The notes below the pieces were generated by a model. That model saw only the letters and a program-made list of their open reading frames with translations. It made no database searches and was not told the DNA's origin. Positions 52,264 through 61,010 of a stretch of DNA of 64,000 nucleotides are shown here, piece by piece. Source of the stretch: Mucilaginibacter gotjawali (GTDB lineage: Bacteria > Bacteroidota > Bacteroidia > Sphingobacteriales > Sphingobacteriaceae). Each line of letters begins with the position of its first letter. Within the stretch, counting starts at the first letter, position 1. The DNA is taken from positions 682,001 to 746,000 of the forward strand of contig NZ_AP017313.1 of the NCBI RefSeq assembly GCF_002355435.1, read 5' to 3'. The position numbers and the translations under genes were made by a program.

Positions 52264-53283
52264 CTATTCAATAATGTTCACTTCGCGCTGTAGCCTTACG
52301 CCAAATTTGGCGTACACACTGTCTATAATTATGGACGAAAAACTATACACTTCCTCTCCTGTGGCCCCGCCATGGTTCACTAAAACCAGCGACTGGTTTT
52401 TCCAGGTCCCCGTATTTCCTACCACTTTTCCCTTCCAGCCGCATTGTTCAATCAGCCAGCCGGCGGCTAACTTTACATGGCCATGGCTGGCTGGATAGTG
52501 CACCAGCTCCGGAAACCGCGACTCCATCAGCTCAAATTCCGCCAGGCTGATGATGGGATTTTTAAAGAAACTCCCCGCATTCCCGATGGTAGAGGGATCA
52601 GGTAATTTGGAAACCCGGATGTGCGACACCACCTGCGACACATCCCTGATGGTAGGCGCCGTAATGCCCCTATGCTGCAGCTCCTGCTCAATGGCCCCGT
52701 ATTTAAGGTTGAGGTTGGGGACGGTGCTCAGCTGGTATTTTACCGATACGATGATATATTGCCCCTTCAGTTCACCCTTAAATATGCTTTCGCGGTAGCC
52801 AAAGTAACAATCGGCTTTGGTAAAAGTTTTAAAAGCGCCCGTAGCCAGTTCAAAAGCGCAGCAGCTATGGAACACATCCTGCAGTTCCACCCCGTAGGCG
52901 CCGATGTTCTGGATCGGCGAGGCGCCTACCGAACCCGGTATCAAACTCAGGTTCTCCATCCCGGCATAGCCGCGCAGTACGCAAAAGTTCACCAGGTCGT
53001 TCCAAACCTCCCCGGCGCCGGCTTCAACGTACACGTCGGTATGGCTGATGCGGTGTTCAATACCCCGGATATTCATCCTGATCACCAGGCCGCCGAAATC
53101 GTTCACCAGCAGCATATTGCTGCCGCCGCCCAGCACCAGCAGTTCCGTTTGCCGCCATTGCGGGTCAAGGAACAGCTCCGTCAGGTCCGCCCGGTGGTTA
53201 ATCTCCACAAAATAGCGCGCATTGGCCTCAACCCCAAACGTGTTGAAGTTCCTGAGCGAAACGTTTTCCTGTATCTGCAGCAT
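52264..53283 (-). CDS. murB: UDP-N-acetylenolpyruvoylglucosamine reductase MurB
   Basis: 339 residues, type I MurB. FAD motifs LVLGGGSNMLL and IPGSVGASPIQNIGAYGVEL (20 residues), the NAGSFFKNP catalytic Ser, and the C-terminal HGNAG-like region VNHGGATGEEV with Glu. It reduces the enolpyruvyl group in peptidoglycan precursor synthesis. A TAAATTCG box ends 6 bases ahead of the ATG. Confidence 0.95.
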   Translation of the reverse strand: MLQIQENVSLRNFNTFGVEANARYFVEINHRADLTELFLDPQWRQTELLVLGGGSNMLLVNDFGGLVIRMNIRGIEHRISHTDVYVEAGAGEVWNDLVNFCVLRGYAGMENLSLIPGSVGASPIQNIGAYGVELQDVFHSCCAFELATGAFKTFTKADCYFGYRESIFKGELKGQYIIVSVKYQLSTVPNLNLKYGAIEQELQHRGITAPTIRDVSQVVSHIRVSKLPDPSTIGNAGSFFKNPIISLAEFELMESRFPELVHYPASHGHVKLAAGWLIEQCGWKGKVVGNTGTWKNQSLVLVNHGGATGEEVYSFSSIIIDSVYAKFGVRLQREVNIIE

Positions 53284-53289
53284 GGTGGG

Positions 53290-53297
53290 CGAATTTA
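53290..53297 (-). promoter_or_regulatory. Near-consensus -7 box at the murB start
   Basis: Minus strand TAAATTCG (one mismatch to TAnnTTTG), 6 bases ahead of the ATG; third or fourth such case in this window. Confidence 0.35.
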
Positions 53298-53346
53298 GTG
53301 TTTTTTGCGATTACACCGATTGTTTTGTGATTTCACCGAATGTTTT

Positions 53347-53578
53347 AGTCGATGATCCATAGTCCATGGTCCATGGTAGAAGTGGATAGTCCATAGTAGG
53401 AGTCCATAGTCCATAGTCCATGGAATGAATAAAGAAGCACAAGGCGTTTGCTATGGACCATCGACCATGGACTTCCCTCCTTTCCCTTTTTTACCATGGT
53501 CTATGGACCATCGACCATGGACTCTTCCCTTCCTCCCTTTTACCATGGTCTATGGACCATCGGCCATGGACTTCCCTC
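53347..53578. repeat. Long array of CCATGGACCATAG words with a ~50-base tandem unit
   Basis: Left part 53347-53424 carries GTCCATAG words in one orientation; from 53450 the inverted words form a tandem: CTATGGACCATCGACCATGG at about 53451, 53501 and (one change) 53551, each followed by a pyrimidine-rich ACTTCCCTCC stretch. Same words as at 18481-18586. Confidence 0.8.
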
Positions 53579-53704
53579 CCCCCCGGGCCCCCTGAACCAC
53601 CCGATACAGATGAATAAACCTGGTACACCTGGTACACAAATAAATTCTGTAATTTACTTGGATTTTTAAAGAAAAATATGTATAAATTATCCTAACCCAC
53701 CATG

Positions 53705-53765
53705 TCATTGCGAGCCTGCCGGCAGGCAGGCGCAGCGTGGCAACCTCGTCGCTGACAGGTCGACG
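53705..53765. repeat. ATTGCGAG / GACAGGT dispersed repeat
   Basis: CATTGCGAGCCTGCCGGCAG followed by GCAGGCGCAGCGTGGCAACC and then GTCGCTGACAGGTCG. Contains the CTGACAGGT core seen at 1.63, 55.23 and 60.26 kb, joined to an ATTGCGAG element as at 1.69 and 61.02 kb. Confidence 0.65.
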
Positions 53766-53828
53766 ATATGCATTTGCGACTGTATTGGCGGTTACTGGTC
53801 TGCCATAAGTAAGGAGGATACCGCACGC

Positions 53829-54025
53829 CGGAAATGTTTAGCCGGCCAGGGATGAGCCCCTGCTTTTGACTTACGACTCCAGACTTAAAACTACGCCCAT
53901 GCTGGTGTTTTCACCAACATGTACCGACAGGCCCGAAGTAAGGGCGATCCATCACACCCCGAAATGTTTGAACAGCCCGGAACGGCCCCGACTTTTGACT
54001 ATAGACTCCGGACTTAAGACTTAGA
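53829..54025. repeat. Diverged tandem duplication, period about 120 bases
   Basis: CCGGAAATGTTTAGCCGGCC ... CTTTTGACTTACGACTCC ... AGACTTAAAACTA (53829-53893) is echoed by CCGAAATGTTTGAACAGCCC ... CTTTTGACTATAGACTCC ... GGACTTAAGACTTA (53959-54023). The DNA is G+C-rich and noncoding and stops abruptly at A+T-rich sequence near 54.11 kb. Confidence 0.6.
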
Positions 54026-54234
54026 AACGGGGCCCGGGCCAGCCGTTCATACGCCGTTGGCCTTAGGCGCGGGCCGGTATCCACTTCCGTCCCTAACGCA
54101 GGGATACTGAATTAAATATTTATATTTTTAAAAATAATATTAAATAACGTTTAATGTTACTTTTGACGCGGATACCCCAAACCAAATCAACCTGATATTT
54201 TCAACCTTATTTATTAGCAATTATTTTTTAAAAG

Positions 54235-55152
54235 ATGGCCCAATTTAAAAGTGGTAGTGCATTAAACGCGCAACTAGAAAAATTAATAGGAGAAGCAGAC
54301 AAAGTTTTATGGCTTATTTCTCCTTACATAAAACTACATAATAAAATTATAGCTGAACTAAAGCAAAAAGCAAGTAATCCTGAACTATCAGTAATCGTTT
54401 TATTTGGGAAAGGTGATGACGGGGTTAATAAATTGAGTTATGAAGACGCAACTTTTTTTAAGACGTTTGCGAACATCGAAATTCGGCACGAGAAGAATCT
54501 GCACGCCAAGTATTATGCAAATGAACATGGTGGTATGATTGCTTCTATGAATCTGTACGAGTTCTCACATAATAATAATATAGAATGTGGAGTCTGGCTG
54601 GATACTCCGGGGGCAGCAGAAAGGTTGATCGGACTATCTAAAGACGCCGAAGTGGATGATGACTCTACGAAATTCTTTTTAAGAGTGATAAAAAACAGCG
54701 AATTATTGTTTAAAAGAGAACCGGAATTTGAATCGGGGCTTATCAGTATATTGAAGAAAAAGTATAAAGGGTCGATTACAAAGGTCGACAAACTAGACGC
54801 CTACATAAAGGCCGACGAGAAAAAGAAAGAAAGTTCGTTTTCCGGGTTTAAGAACTATGGTGAGACCAATTCGAACAAGTCTGCTGCAAGTCCAGCCTAT
54901 AAGTCGAACGAATACCAGCGCGGGAATAATACTTACAATCAAAGCCGAAATAACAATGATGCGTTTGCATCGCCAAAAGGGTATTGTATCAGAACAGGTG
55001 TCGAAATCCCTTTTAATCCCGAGCGGCCATTTTGTTATGATGCATATAATACCTGGTCACAGTTTAGCAATTACGATTACCCGGAAAAATATTGTCATAA
55101 AACTGGCCGGCTTACTAATGGGAAGACTTCGTTTAGAAATCCAATTTTATAA
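54235..55152 (+). CDS. Phospholipase-D-like protein with Cys-rich C-terminus
   Basis: 305 residues. One PLD/HKD-like site: HAKYY (His90, Lys92), Asn106 and Glu117 about 15-25 residues later; VLWLISPYIKLH and VIVLFGKG are the preceding strands. Middle part (about 190-245) is low-complexity, Ser/Asn-rich. The C-terminal 57 residues have two similar halves, GYCIRTGVEIPFN and KYCHKTGRLTNGK, with CxxTG turns that may bind a metal. PLD-fold proteins with one HKD usually dimerise and act as nucleases or phospholipases. First gene of the A+T-rich island. Confidence 0.72.
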   Translation: MAQFKSGSALNAQLEKLIGEADKVLWLISPYIKLHNKIIAELKQKASNPELSVIVLFGKGDDGVNKLSYEDATFFKTFANIEIRHEKNLHAKYYANEHGGMIASMNLYEFSHNNNIECGVWLDTPGAAERLIGLSKDAEVDDDSTKFFLRVIKNSELLFKREPEFESGLISILKKKYKGSITKVDKLDAYIKADEKKKESSFSGFKNYGETNSNKSAASPAYKSNEYQRGNNTYNQSRNNNDAFASPKGYCIRTGVEIPFNPERPFCYDAYNTWSQFSNYDYPEKYCHKTGRLTNGKTSFRNPIL

Positions 55153-55227
55153 TTGCGTTTCGATGGATGTTAATAAAAAATATTAATGCAATAGCTATTA
55201 AGTGAAACTCACAGGGGAAGCTATTTC

Positions 55228-55296
55228 ACTACCTGTCAGAGGTGAACAAGGAGCCCACCCCTGCGGGTCTTTACACGGATTCTCGCGAGAGAAGGG
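55228..55296. repeat. Left copy of the island-flanking dispersed repeat
   Basis: ACTACCTGTCAGAGGTGAAC (55228-55247) to ATTCTCGCGAGAGAAGGGAG (55279-55298). The same two landmarks at about the same distance recur at 60201-60270 in inverted orientation. Confidence 0.6.
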
Positions 55297-55399
55297 AGTA
55301 TATTTTTTTTAATTATAGGTAATAAGATCAGTTTTATATTTAACTTAGATAATGTTTGATTTAGATTACCTTTATTGCCTTAAAACGTTCAAAAATTAG

Positions 55400-56617
55400 A
55401 TGGAAGCAGAGGAAATAGAGATTGTTGAAACCAAGATCCCACATTTATTAAAGTACATGGGATCAAAAAGAGAGATTATAGGTTTCGTTACGGACGCAAT
55501 AAAATCTTTAGATGTGCAAAGTACCTGGCTTTGTGATTTGTTCGCTGGAACATCTGTTGTTGCCGGCTCGCTAAAAAGTTCATATAATATTCATGTTAAC
55601 GATATTCAAGCTTATTCGGCTGTTTTAGCAAATACTTATTTATCGAATTTAAAAGGCACAATTGCACCCGATGCGTTAGATAAAATAAAATTAAAAGTTA
55701 ATAAACTAGTTCGTGAGTTTTTAAATAAATATCCCCAACTAAATTACGATTACGATAGTGCCACTACGTTAGATCAATTTATAGCTTTAGAGCAGGCGCA
55801 ACAAAAGCTAATCGACAAAGATTTTCAAATTGGATTTCACTTGTTCGCTAAAAACTTTTCGGGTACTTATTGGTCTTATAGTCAATGTGTCTGGATTGAC
55901 TCCATACGTGCAGTGGCCGATCAGTACATTGGGAAACCCGAATATTATGCGATTTTGTCCTCTCTGATATTTGCTATGTCGTATGTTTCCCAAAGCACCG
56001 GGCACTACGCTCAATTTAGGGATACTACTCAAGACAATATGTTGGATATATTAAGCTATCGCAAAAGAGACTTATGGGAATATTTCGAACGAAAATTTAA
56101 AGAACTTACTTTAAACCTTAATGGTGAAGCTTCTAAAGAGTATAAGACTACGACTCTCGACTATCTTGATTGCTTGCGTATAATTGAAGAAGGTTCCATA
56201 GTGTATGCTGATCCCCCTTACCAGTCAGTTCATTACTCCAGATTTTACCATGCTTTGGAAACCCTTGTACGATATGATTATCCTAAAGTATTGCATAAAG
56301 GTAGATATAGAGATGATAGGCATCAGTCTCCATTTTGTAAGAAAACAACCGTAAACCAGGCTTTCTCTGCTCTTTTCGAATGTATTAAAAAGACAAATTC
56401 TCATTTAGTTTTAAGCTATAGTGATTCGGGTATGATCAAATTACAAGATATTGAACGCCTTGCATATGTTATATTTCAAGATGACTACATATATAGCCTA
56501 CTTGAAAAGGATCATATTCATAGCACTATGGGTAGAAGTGATGAAAGACAACAAGACGTAAAGGAGTACATATTAATATACAAAAAAAATAAATGGCACC
56601 TAAACCGGACATTTTAA
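55400..56617 (+). CDS. D12-class DNA N6-adenine methyltransferase
   Basis: 405 residues. KYMGSKR (18-24), SAM-binding DLFAGTS (46-52) and the catalytic DPPY (271-274) are in the order of the Dam/D12 (alpha) class. The DPPY is followed by SVHYSRFYH. Length above plain Dam (about 270-280) because of a ~90-residue insertion between motif I and the DPPY, as in some phage-defence and restriction enzymes. No cognate restriction endonuclease is recognised nearby. Overlaps the DGQHR gene by 25 bases. Confidence 0.88.
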   Translation: MEAEEIEIVETKIPHLLKYMGSKREIIGFVTDAIKSLDVQSTWLCDLFAGTSVVAGSLKSSYNIHVNDIQAYSAVLANTYLSNLKGTIAPDALDKIKLKVNKLVREFLNKYPQLNYDYDSATTLDQFIALEQAQQKLIDKDFQIGFHLFAKNFSGTYWSYSQCVWIDSIRAVADQYIGKPEYYAILSSLIFAMSYVSQSTGHYAQFRDTTQDNMLDILSYRKRDLWEYFERKFKELTLNLNGEASKEYKTTTLDYLDCLRIIEEGSIVYADPPYQSVHYSRFYHALETLVRYDYPKVLHKGRYRDDRHQSPFCKKTTVNQAFSALFECIKKTNSHLVLSYSDSGMIKLQDIERLAYVIFQDDYIYSLLEKDHIHSTMGRSDERQQDVKEYILIYKKNKWHLNRTF

Positions 56618-58821
56618 AATTAAAATCTTCAGGGACAAAATTCGATATCGTCAAAGTAATTTCAATTACGATCGAGAACGATATCTCTTCGTATTTAAAA
56701 AAAGAGAAAGGAATAGATATTCCTACACTTTGTCATTACTTGGGGATAAATACTATAGGAGATGAATTACCTTCATTTTGGTCAAAAATATATGATTACC
56801 CTGACCAGGTGGGCTTATTTTCGCTTATGGCAGCAATTTTCACACACCATGAAAATATTGATCTATTTGCACATAAATATGGAAATGAAAGTATGTCCGG
56901 CACCCTTACAATGCAGGAAGGCAAGCTTTTTACTAATTTAAGAAGCGCTTTAGTTGTTTCTGGAGCCTCAGATAAAATATTTCGCACTAAAAAAGAGGTG
57001 CCGTATGATTTATCTAAATTATTTCAATCTGGAGATGTCGGTGTTTTGATGAAACAATTACTAATAAACAGATTGGTGACCATTGGATATTCACTCAAAG
57101 AGTCGAAGGAAAAATTTTTGGAGCTGACTACGGAATTAGATTTTCCAAAAGCTTTTAGCCTCACAAATAAGCAATTTGAAGATTGGACCAATGGCATCGG
57201 GATTTCTAACTCGCTATATGAATTGGAAAAAAATGGAATTACTTATTCAAAATACGGCCGAATTAAAGCCTTAAAAGTAAAGCAATGGTTAAATGAATGG
57301 GATAACGTTTCAAAATTTGGTCAAAAGAATAGAAGAAAACCTGAGCCATATTTTTATCAATTTAATATTCCAGCTCTCTTGCTAAAAAGGATATACGAAA
57401 TACACACAAGACATGCATTTGTTGGCAGAAAAGACGAGCCATTCAGCCAGCGTAAACATAGTGAAGAGAGATCAAATGAAATTAGGGAATTTATTAAAGG
57501 AGGTTTCCCTTGGTCAACAATTTCGCTACAGCAGAAGGAAGGCGAGACATTTAAAAATTTGCAAATGCCGGGGTGGCTCCCAACGAGCATAATTGCTAAT
57601 ATATTAAAACCAGATAGTTTACGGAGACAAAAAAAAATTGAGGAGGATTCCGTAATAAAAATTGAACAAATCGACGATAACTTTGCTGAACTTGTTCTAC
57701 CTTCAAAAATTTGGTCTGATAAATGGACCCCAATAGTATCACCAATAGAAATTATTGACGGACAGCATCGGATTAAAGCATTTGATCACATTTCTGATTT
57801 AAGTGGAAATTTCGATTTTCCCGTGGTTGCTTATCATGATTTGGATTTTACTTGGCAGGCGTATTTGTTTTACACGATAAACATTAAGCCCAAAAGAATT
57901 AATACGAGTTTGGCATATGATTTAATGCCATTATTAAGAATTCAAGATTGGCTTGAACAGGATCTTAACGGTCCAGATATTTATAAAAAAGTTCGTGCGC
58001 AAGAACTTACCGAATTACTGTGGAAGAGTCATATAAGCCCATGGCACAATAGAATAAATATGCTTGGAAATACGGGGGAATCAAAAGGCTCTCCGGTATC
58101 TCAAAATGCATTTATTAATTCATTAACTACGAGTTTTGTAAAAAAGTGGGAAGGTAAAATTGGGGGGCTTTTTGGTGGTGAAATGACCGAAGGACAAGAA
58201 GACGTAATTCAATGGGACAAAGAAACGCAGGCGGCTTTCTTAATATTAATTTGGAGATCAATAAATACTGCAATAGGTAAAAGTAAAGTTGAATGGGTGA
58301 CGGATTTGAAAGCCCGCAGTACCGATAATTTGGTTAATTCTTCTGGAATAGACTTAAGCATACCTTTTTATAGCCCTCTAAGTTTTCTAACCACTGATCA
58401 AGGTATAAGGCCTGTTTTATTTATTTTTAATGATTTATGCTTTGTTGCCAATGAGATTTTGGGATTAAAAGAATTTTTTGTAGATGTTGATTACGAAAAG
58501 TACACGAGCGATGAAATAATTGAAATTATAGTAAATGCATTTCGTGCGAATAATAATATTAATAATTTTATTAATATTATTTCCACCATTTTAATAGATA
58601 AGTTTGATTGGAGGACACCTTCAGCATTTGATCAAAACGATTTAATTCAGGATACGAAAAGACAACACCAAAATCAATTTCGAGGAAGTGGTGGGTATCG
58701 GGAAATGAGAGTACAACTTCTAAGGATTTTGGCGGCGTCAACGGAAGTTTTGAATGTCGGTGAGATTGATATTCAAATAAAAGATTTAGCTGTCGAAGTT
58801 CAATCGAAATTAGGACTATAA
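56593..58821 (+). CDS. DGQHR-domain protein (DndB-related)
   Basis: 742 residues. The motif DGQHR is at 389-393 (IIDGQHRIKAF), followed by FPVVAYHDLD, a F-T-I-N-I-K-P-K-R-I segment and a long helical C-terminus. This motif defines the DGQHR family, which includes DndB of phosphorothioation systems and is related to the ParB/Srx fold. The N-terminal ~250 residues are not recognised. Start ATG at 56593 lies inside the methyltransferase gene, and the stop is 1 base ahead of the next gene, so the three genes are one operon. It may sense or control DNA modification. Confidence 0.82.
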   Translation: MAPKPDILKLKSSGTKFDIVKVISITIENDISSYLKKEKGIDIPTLCHYLGINTIGDELPSFWSKIYDYPDQVGLFSLMAAIFTHHENIDLFAHKYGNESMSGTLTMQEGKLFTNLRSALVVSGASDKIFRTKKEVPYDLSKLFQSGDVGVLMKQLLINRLVTIGYSLKESKEKFLELTTELDFPKAFSLTNKQFEDWTNGIGISNSLYELEKNGITYSKYGRIKALKVKQWLNEWDNVSKFGQKNRRKPEPYFYQFNIPALLLKRIYEIHTRHAFVGRKDEPFSQRKHSEERSNEIREFIKGGFPWSTISLQQKEGETFKNLQMPGWLPTSIIANILKPDSLRRQKKIEEDSVIKIEQIDDNFAELVLPSKIWSDKWTPIVSPIEIIDGQHRIKAFDHISDLSGNFDFPVVAYHDLDFTWQAYLFYTINIKPKRINTSLAYDLMPLLRIQDWLEQDLNGPDIYKKVRAQELTELLWKSHISPWHNRINMLGNTGESKGSPVSQNAFINSLTTSFVKKWEGKIGGLFGGEMTEGQEDVIQWDKETQAAFLILIWRSINTAIGKSKVEWVTDLKARSTDNLVNSSGIDLSIPFYSPLSFLTTDQGIRPVLFIFNDLCFVANEILGLKEFFVDVDYEKYTSDEIIEIIVNAFRANNNINNFINIISTILIDKFDWRTPSAFDQNDLIQDTKRQHQNQFRGSGGYREMRVQLLRILAASTEVLNVGEIDIQIKDLAVEVQSKLGL

Positions 58822-58822
58822 T

Positions 58823-60178
58823 ATGCCGCCACCTACTCCCATCACTAATCTTCATTTGGCATCGGGTTCCGCTATTGCCGCAGCGTTATCTAATCTAAAA
58901 GGTACTTTTAATGGAATTAACGGGTGGCAGAATGCAGCAAATAATAAATATATAATAGATACTGTAGATGAAATAGGCAGGGATTTTAGGGCCGGCAGTA
59001 TCAATAATATAGAGATAGTGAATTATATTGCTACTTCAGCGTGTATTCATTGTTTTAACGGATGGTCCTACCTTTCTAGCTCAATTAATTCATTGTTGGA
59101 AGGTGATTATGGAAATGCCATACACAGTGCTTATTATGCTGAATTGAGAGGAATAACCTCTTTTCTTGCCTCTCAAGGAATTGGCGTTTTCAATGGAAAT
59201 AACGTTATAATTGATCAACTAGGCGTTGCTCATGAAGCTACTCCCAAAAAGCTACAAACGCATGTGTTTGCTAAACAGGCATTTGATGAATGGCTGAATA
59301 ACCCTGCTAATTCTGAAACACTTTTAAAATCATTTATTATAGAAAATAGTTCATTAAGTGATTGGATGGTCGCCACTGGGTTTTCTACGGATATGGCCCC
59401 TCGGTTAGCATCGATCTGGTTACAAGATTGGAGCATAGACCTAAGCGTAATAAACACCGAGCAAAAACTAAGGAATTATGTGAGTTATAATCCTCAAAAC
59501 TTTGATTTATCTATAGTAAGAGGAGCCGATAATATTCGAGATAGAGTAAGCTTTATAGTTGAACTATGGAAATTATGTTCTCCTAATGAAATATTTCCAA
59601 ACTCGATCTTAAGGAATACCTACGAGATGCTTTACAGCAATCTCTTTTCAATGAATTTAACCGAATTAGACAGGGTGAAAGATTGGAATCCAATATTGAC
59701 TGCACTAGGGAAAAATCCTGCAGATAACAGGAGCGATTTTATCATTCAATTTCTGTTACGTCAGATTGAGCCTGCAAATAATATCGTATTTGATTATGCG
59801 AATTCTGTCAGGTATTCTGTACCTGTATTAGAACATGAAACAAATCCAATAGGTATTATTTCTAGAGCTTGCTTAATTTTACTGGTAAATACTAAAATTG
59901 TAGAATCCATGCTCAAGCAGTCAGGTACAACTAAGGCAGATTTGCGATTTTGGTTCGATAATATTGGGTTAAAGTTAGGGTACTGGAATGCGGGAGCAGA
60001 ACCTTATTTATTGTCTGATTTATGGAGTGATGTTGAACTTGAATTGGATAGCTTAGAGGCTTGGGTTTCCAATCCTTCAACAATTTTCACTCCGTATAAT
60101 TACAAGACAAATTTCAAAGGCTCAATGCCACATTTCAGACACTTGGGTAAGGCCTGCTTATGGAATATTGGTCTATAG
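58823..60178 (+). CDS. Unrecognised protein of the methyltransferase-DGQHR operon
   Basis: 451 residues, begins 1 base after the DGQHR stop. No signal peptide or clear membrane segment. Landmarks: an N-terminal NGINGWQNAANNKY, FNGWSYLSSSIN, a HSAYYAELRGITSFLASQGI stretch (20 residues), and a C-terminal GSMPHFRHLGKACLWNIGL. The YYAELR stretch resembles helical HEPN-like or scaffold proteins only loosely, so no assignment is made. As third gene it is the natural candidate for the effector. Confidence 0.7.
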   Translation: MPPPTPITNLHLASGSAIAAALSNLKGTFNGINGWQNAANNKYIIDTVDEIGRDFRAGSINNIEIVNYIATSACIHCFNGWSYLSSSINSLLEGDYGNAIHSAYYAELRGITSFLASQGIGVFNGNNVIIDQLGVAHEATPKKLQTHVFAKQAFDEWLNNPANSETLLKSFIIENSSLSDWMVATGFSTDMAPRLASIWLQDWSIDLSVINTEQKLRNYVSYNPQNFDLSIVRGADNIRDRVSFIVELWKLCSPNEIFPNSILRNTYEMLYSNLFSMNLTELDRVKDWNPILTALGKNPADNRSDFIIQFLLRQIEPANNIVFDYANSVRYSVPVLEHETNPIGIISRACLILLVNTKIVESMLKQSGTTKADLRFWFDNIGLKLGYWNAGAEPYLLSDLWSDVELELDSLEAWVSNPSTIFTPYNYKTNFKGSMPHFRHLGKACLWNIGL

Positions 60179-60200
60179 AAGGTTTGGGGCTACCCATGCT

Positions 60201-60270
60201 GCTCCTCTCGCGCGAGAATGCAGCCCCGGCCTGCAGCGTTGGGGTTCTCGTGCGCCGCTGACAGGTAATG
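60201..60270. repeat. Right copy of the island-flanking repeat (inverted)
   Basis: CTCTCGCGCGAGAAT (60205-60219) to CTGACAGGTAAT (60258-60269). Read on the minus strand it aligns to the left copy at 55228-55296 from ATTACCTGTCAG to ATTCTCGCGCGAGAG. Confidence 0.6.
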
Positions 60271-60301
60271 AACCAGTTGCCGCCCCTCTTCTGGCCCTCT
60301 T

Positions 60302-60366
60302 CTGGCGCTGGTATGCAGCGCAGGCCAAAAGCGTGGCGTACCAGTGCCCCGCTGATAGGTAATGGC
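60302..60366. repeat. Further GATAGGTAATG-type repeat with hairpin
   Basis: CGCTGGTATGCAGCGCAGGCC with a partly complementary GCGTGGCGTACCAG, then CCCCGCTGATAGGTAATGGC. A third member of the CTGACAGGTAATG family in this region. Confidence 0.55.
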
Positions 60367-60646
60367 CCACAGTTTTAAACGGCGCCGCAAATCTCGGTTT
60401 TACTGTAACGAATGCTCTCCTATTTCGCCAGGGGTAGCCGCCTAACGGGGCAATAAATAATTTGAAATGAATTTTCTACAAAGGTTTTGCCCCTATGGGG
60501 CATGGCTGCCTGGTTATCTCTCAGGCCCTGTTGGCGGAGTGATGGCCGAGCACTTCAATCTTGTTGACAAAGGAAATATTAAAGTCGTCATCAATTATAG
60601 AGGATATTTTAGAATAAACTATTTCGGCCAAAGCCTGCCGGTAAAC

Positions 60647-60877
60647 TCAATTAATGTATTTGAGTCTATTAATATCTCTTTCCCATTCAGCCCGGCTTTG
60701 CTCAATGTCCTTAATCATTCGCTGTGCATCGTCTTTGCTAATGTCAATAAGTTTGGCATAATCAGACGGCTTCATGCGATCAGTTGATTCCGACTTGATG
60801 GTAACGCCGAGTTCTTTAAGGATTTGCCGCACCAAGGGCCCTTTTTTATCAGGAACGTTAATCACTAATGTTTCCAT
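60647..60877 (-). CDS. DUF2683-like small protein
   Basis: 76 residues from the ATG at 60877 (METLVINVPD); the longer frame to 61003 is mostly repeat. VINVPDKKGPLVRQILKELG is a strand-helix typical of antitoxin-like proteins; the C-terminus is charged. A perfect -7 box (TAAATTTG) ends 5 bases ahead of the ATG. A broken second copy lies at 61445-61598. Function unknown; no toxin gene follows. Confidence 0.6.
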   Translation of the reverse strand: METLVINVPDKKGPLVRQILKELGVTIKSESTDRMKPSDYAKLIDISKDDAQRMIKDIEQSRAEWERDINRLKYIN

Positions 60878-60882
60878 AGAAA

Positions 60883-60890
60883 CAAATTTA
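60883..60890 (-). promoter_or_regulatory. -7 box directly at the DUF2683 start
   Basis: Minus strand TAAATTTG; 5 bases from the ATG. The pseudogene copy keeps the same box. Confidence 0.45.
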
Positions 60891-60938
60891 ATCAATTTAG
60901 TACTTTGTTTTTCTATACTATTAAAATTTAAAAGCCTT

Positions 60939-60980
60939 GTTGGTGACAACGCCAACAAAAGCGAAAAATGCCCATCGCGG
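60939..60980. repeat. GTTGGTGACAACGCCAAC hairpin repeat, copy 1
   Basis: GTTGGTGACAACGCCAAC followed by AAAAGCGAAAAATGCCCATCG. Copy 2 is at 61383-61425 (GTTGGTGACAACACCAAC, AAAGGCGAAAATGCTCATCG) and a shorter relative at about 61336-61350. Confidence 0.7.
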
Positions 60981-61010
60981 GAATAGCACTGGCGTTTATG
61001 CATTGGCTAC

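Noticed and set aside
52621..53298. 225-codon open frame on the plus strand across murB
   Set aside because: It is antisense to a complete, well-conserved MurB and has no family features; it arises from codon bias.
53450..53578. Regular ~50-base repeats resembling a short CRISPR array
   Set aside because: The copies are palindromic words that continue into the spacers, the spacers are themselves similar pyrimidine tracts, and no cas gene is nearby.
60877..61003. Longer N-terminus for the DUF2683-like gene
   Set aside because: The extension is coded by the GTTGGTGACAAC repeat and precedes the -7 box; the duplicated copy also begins its similarity at the internal ATG region.
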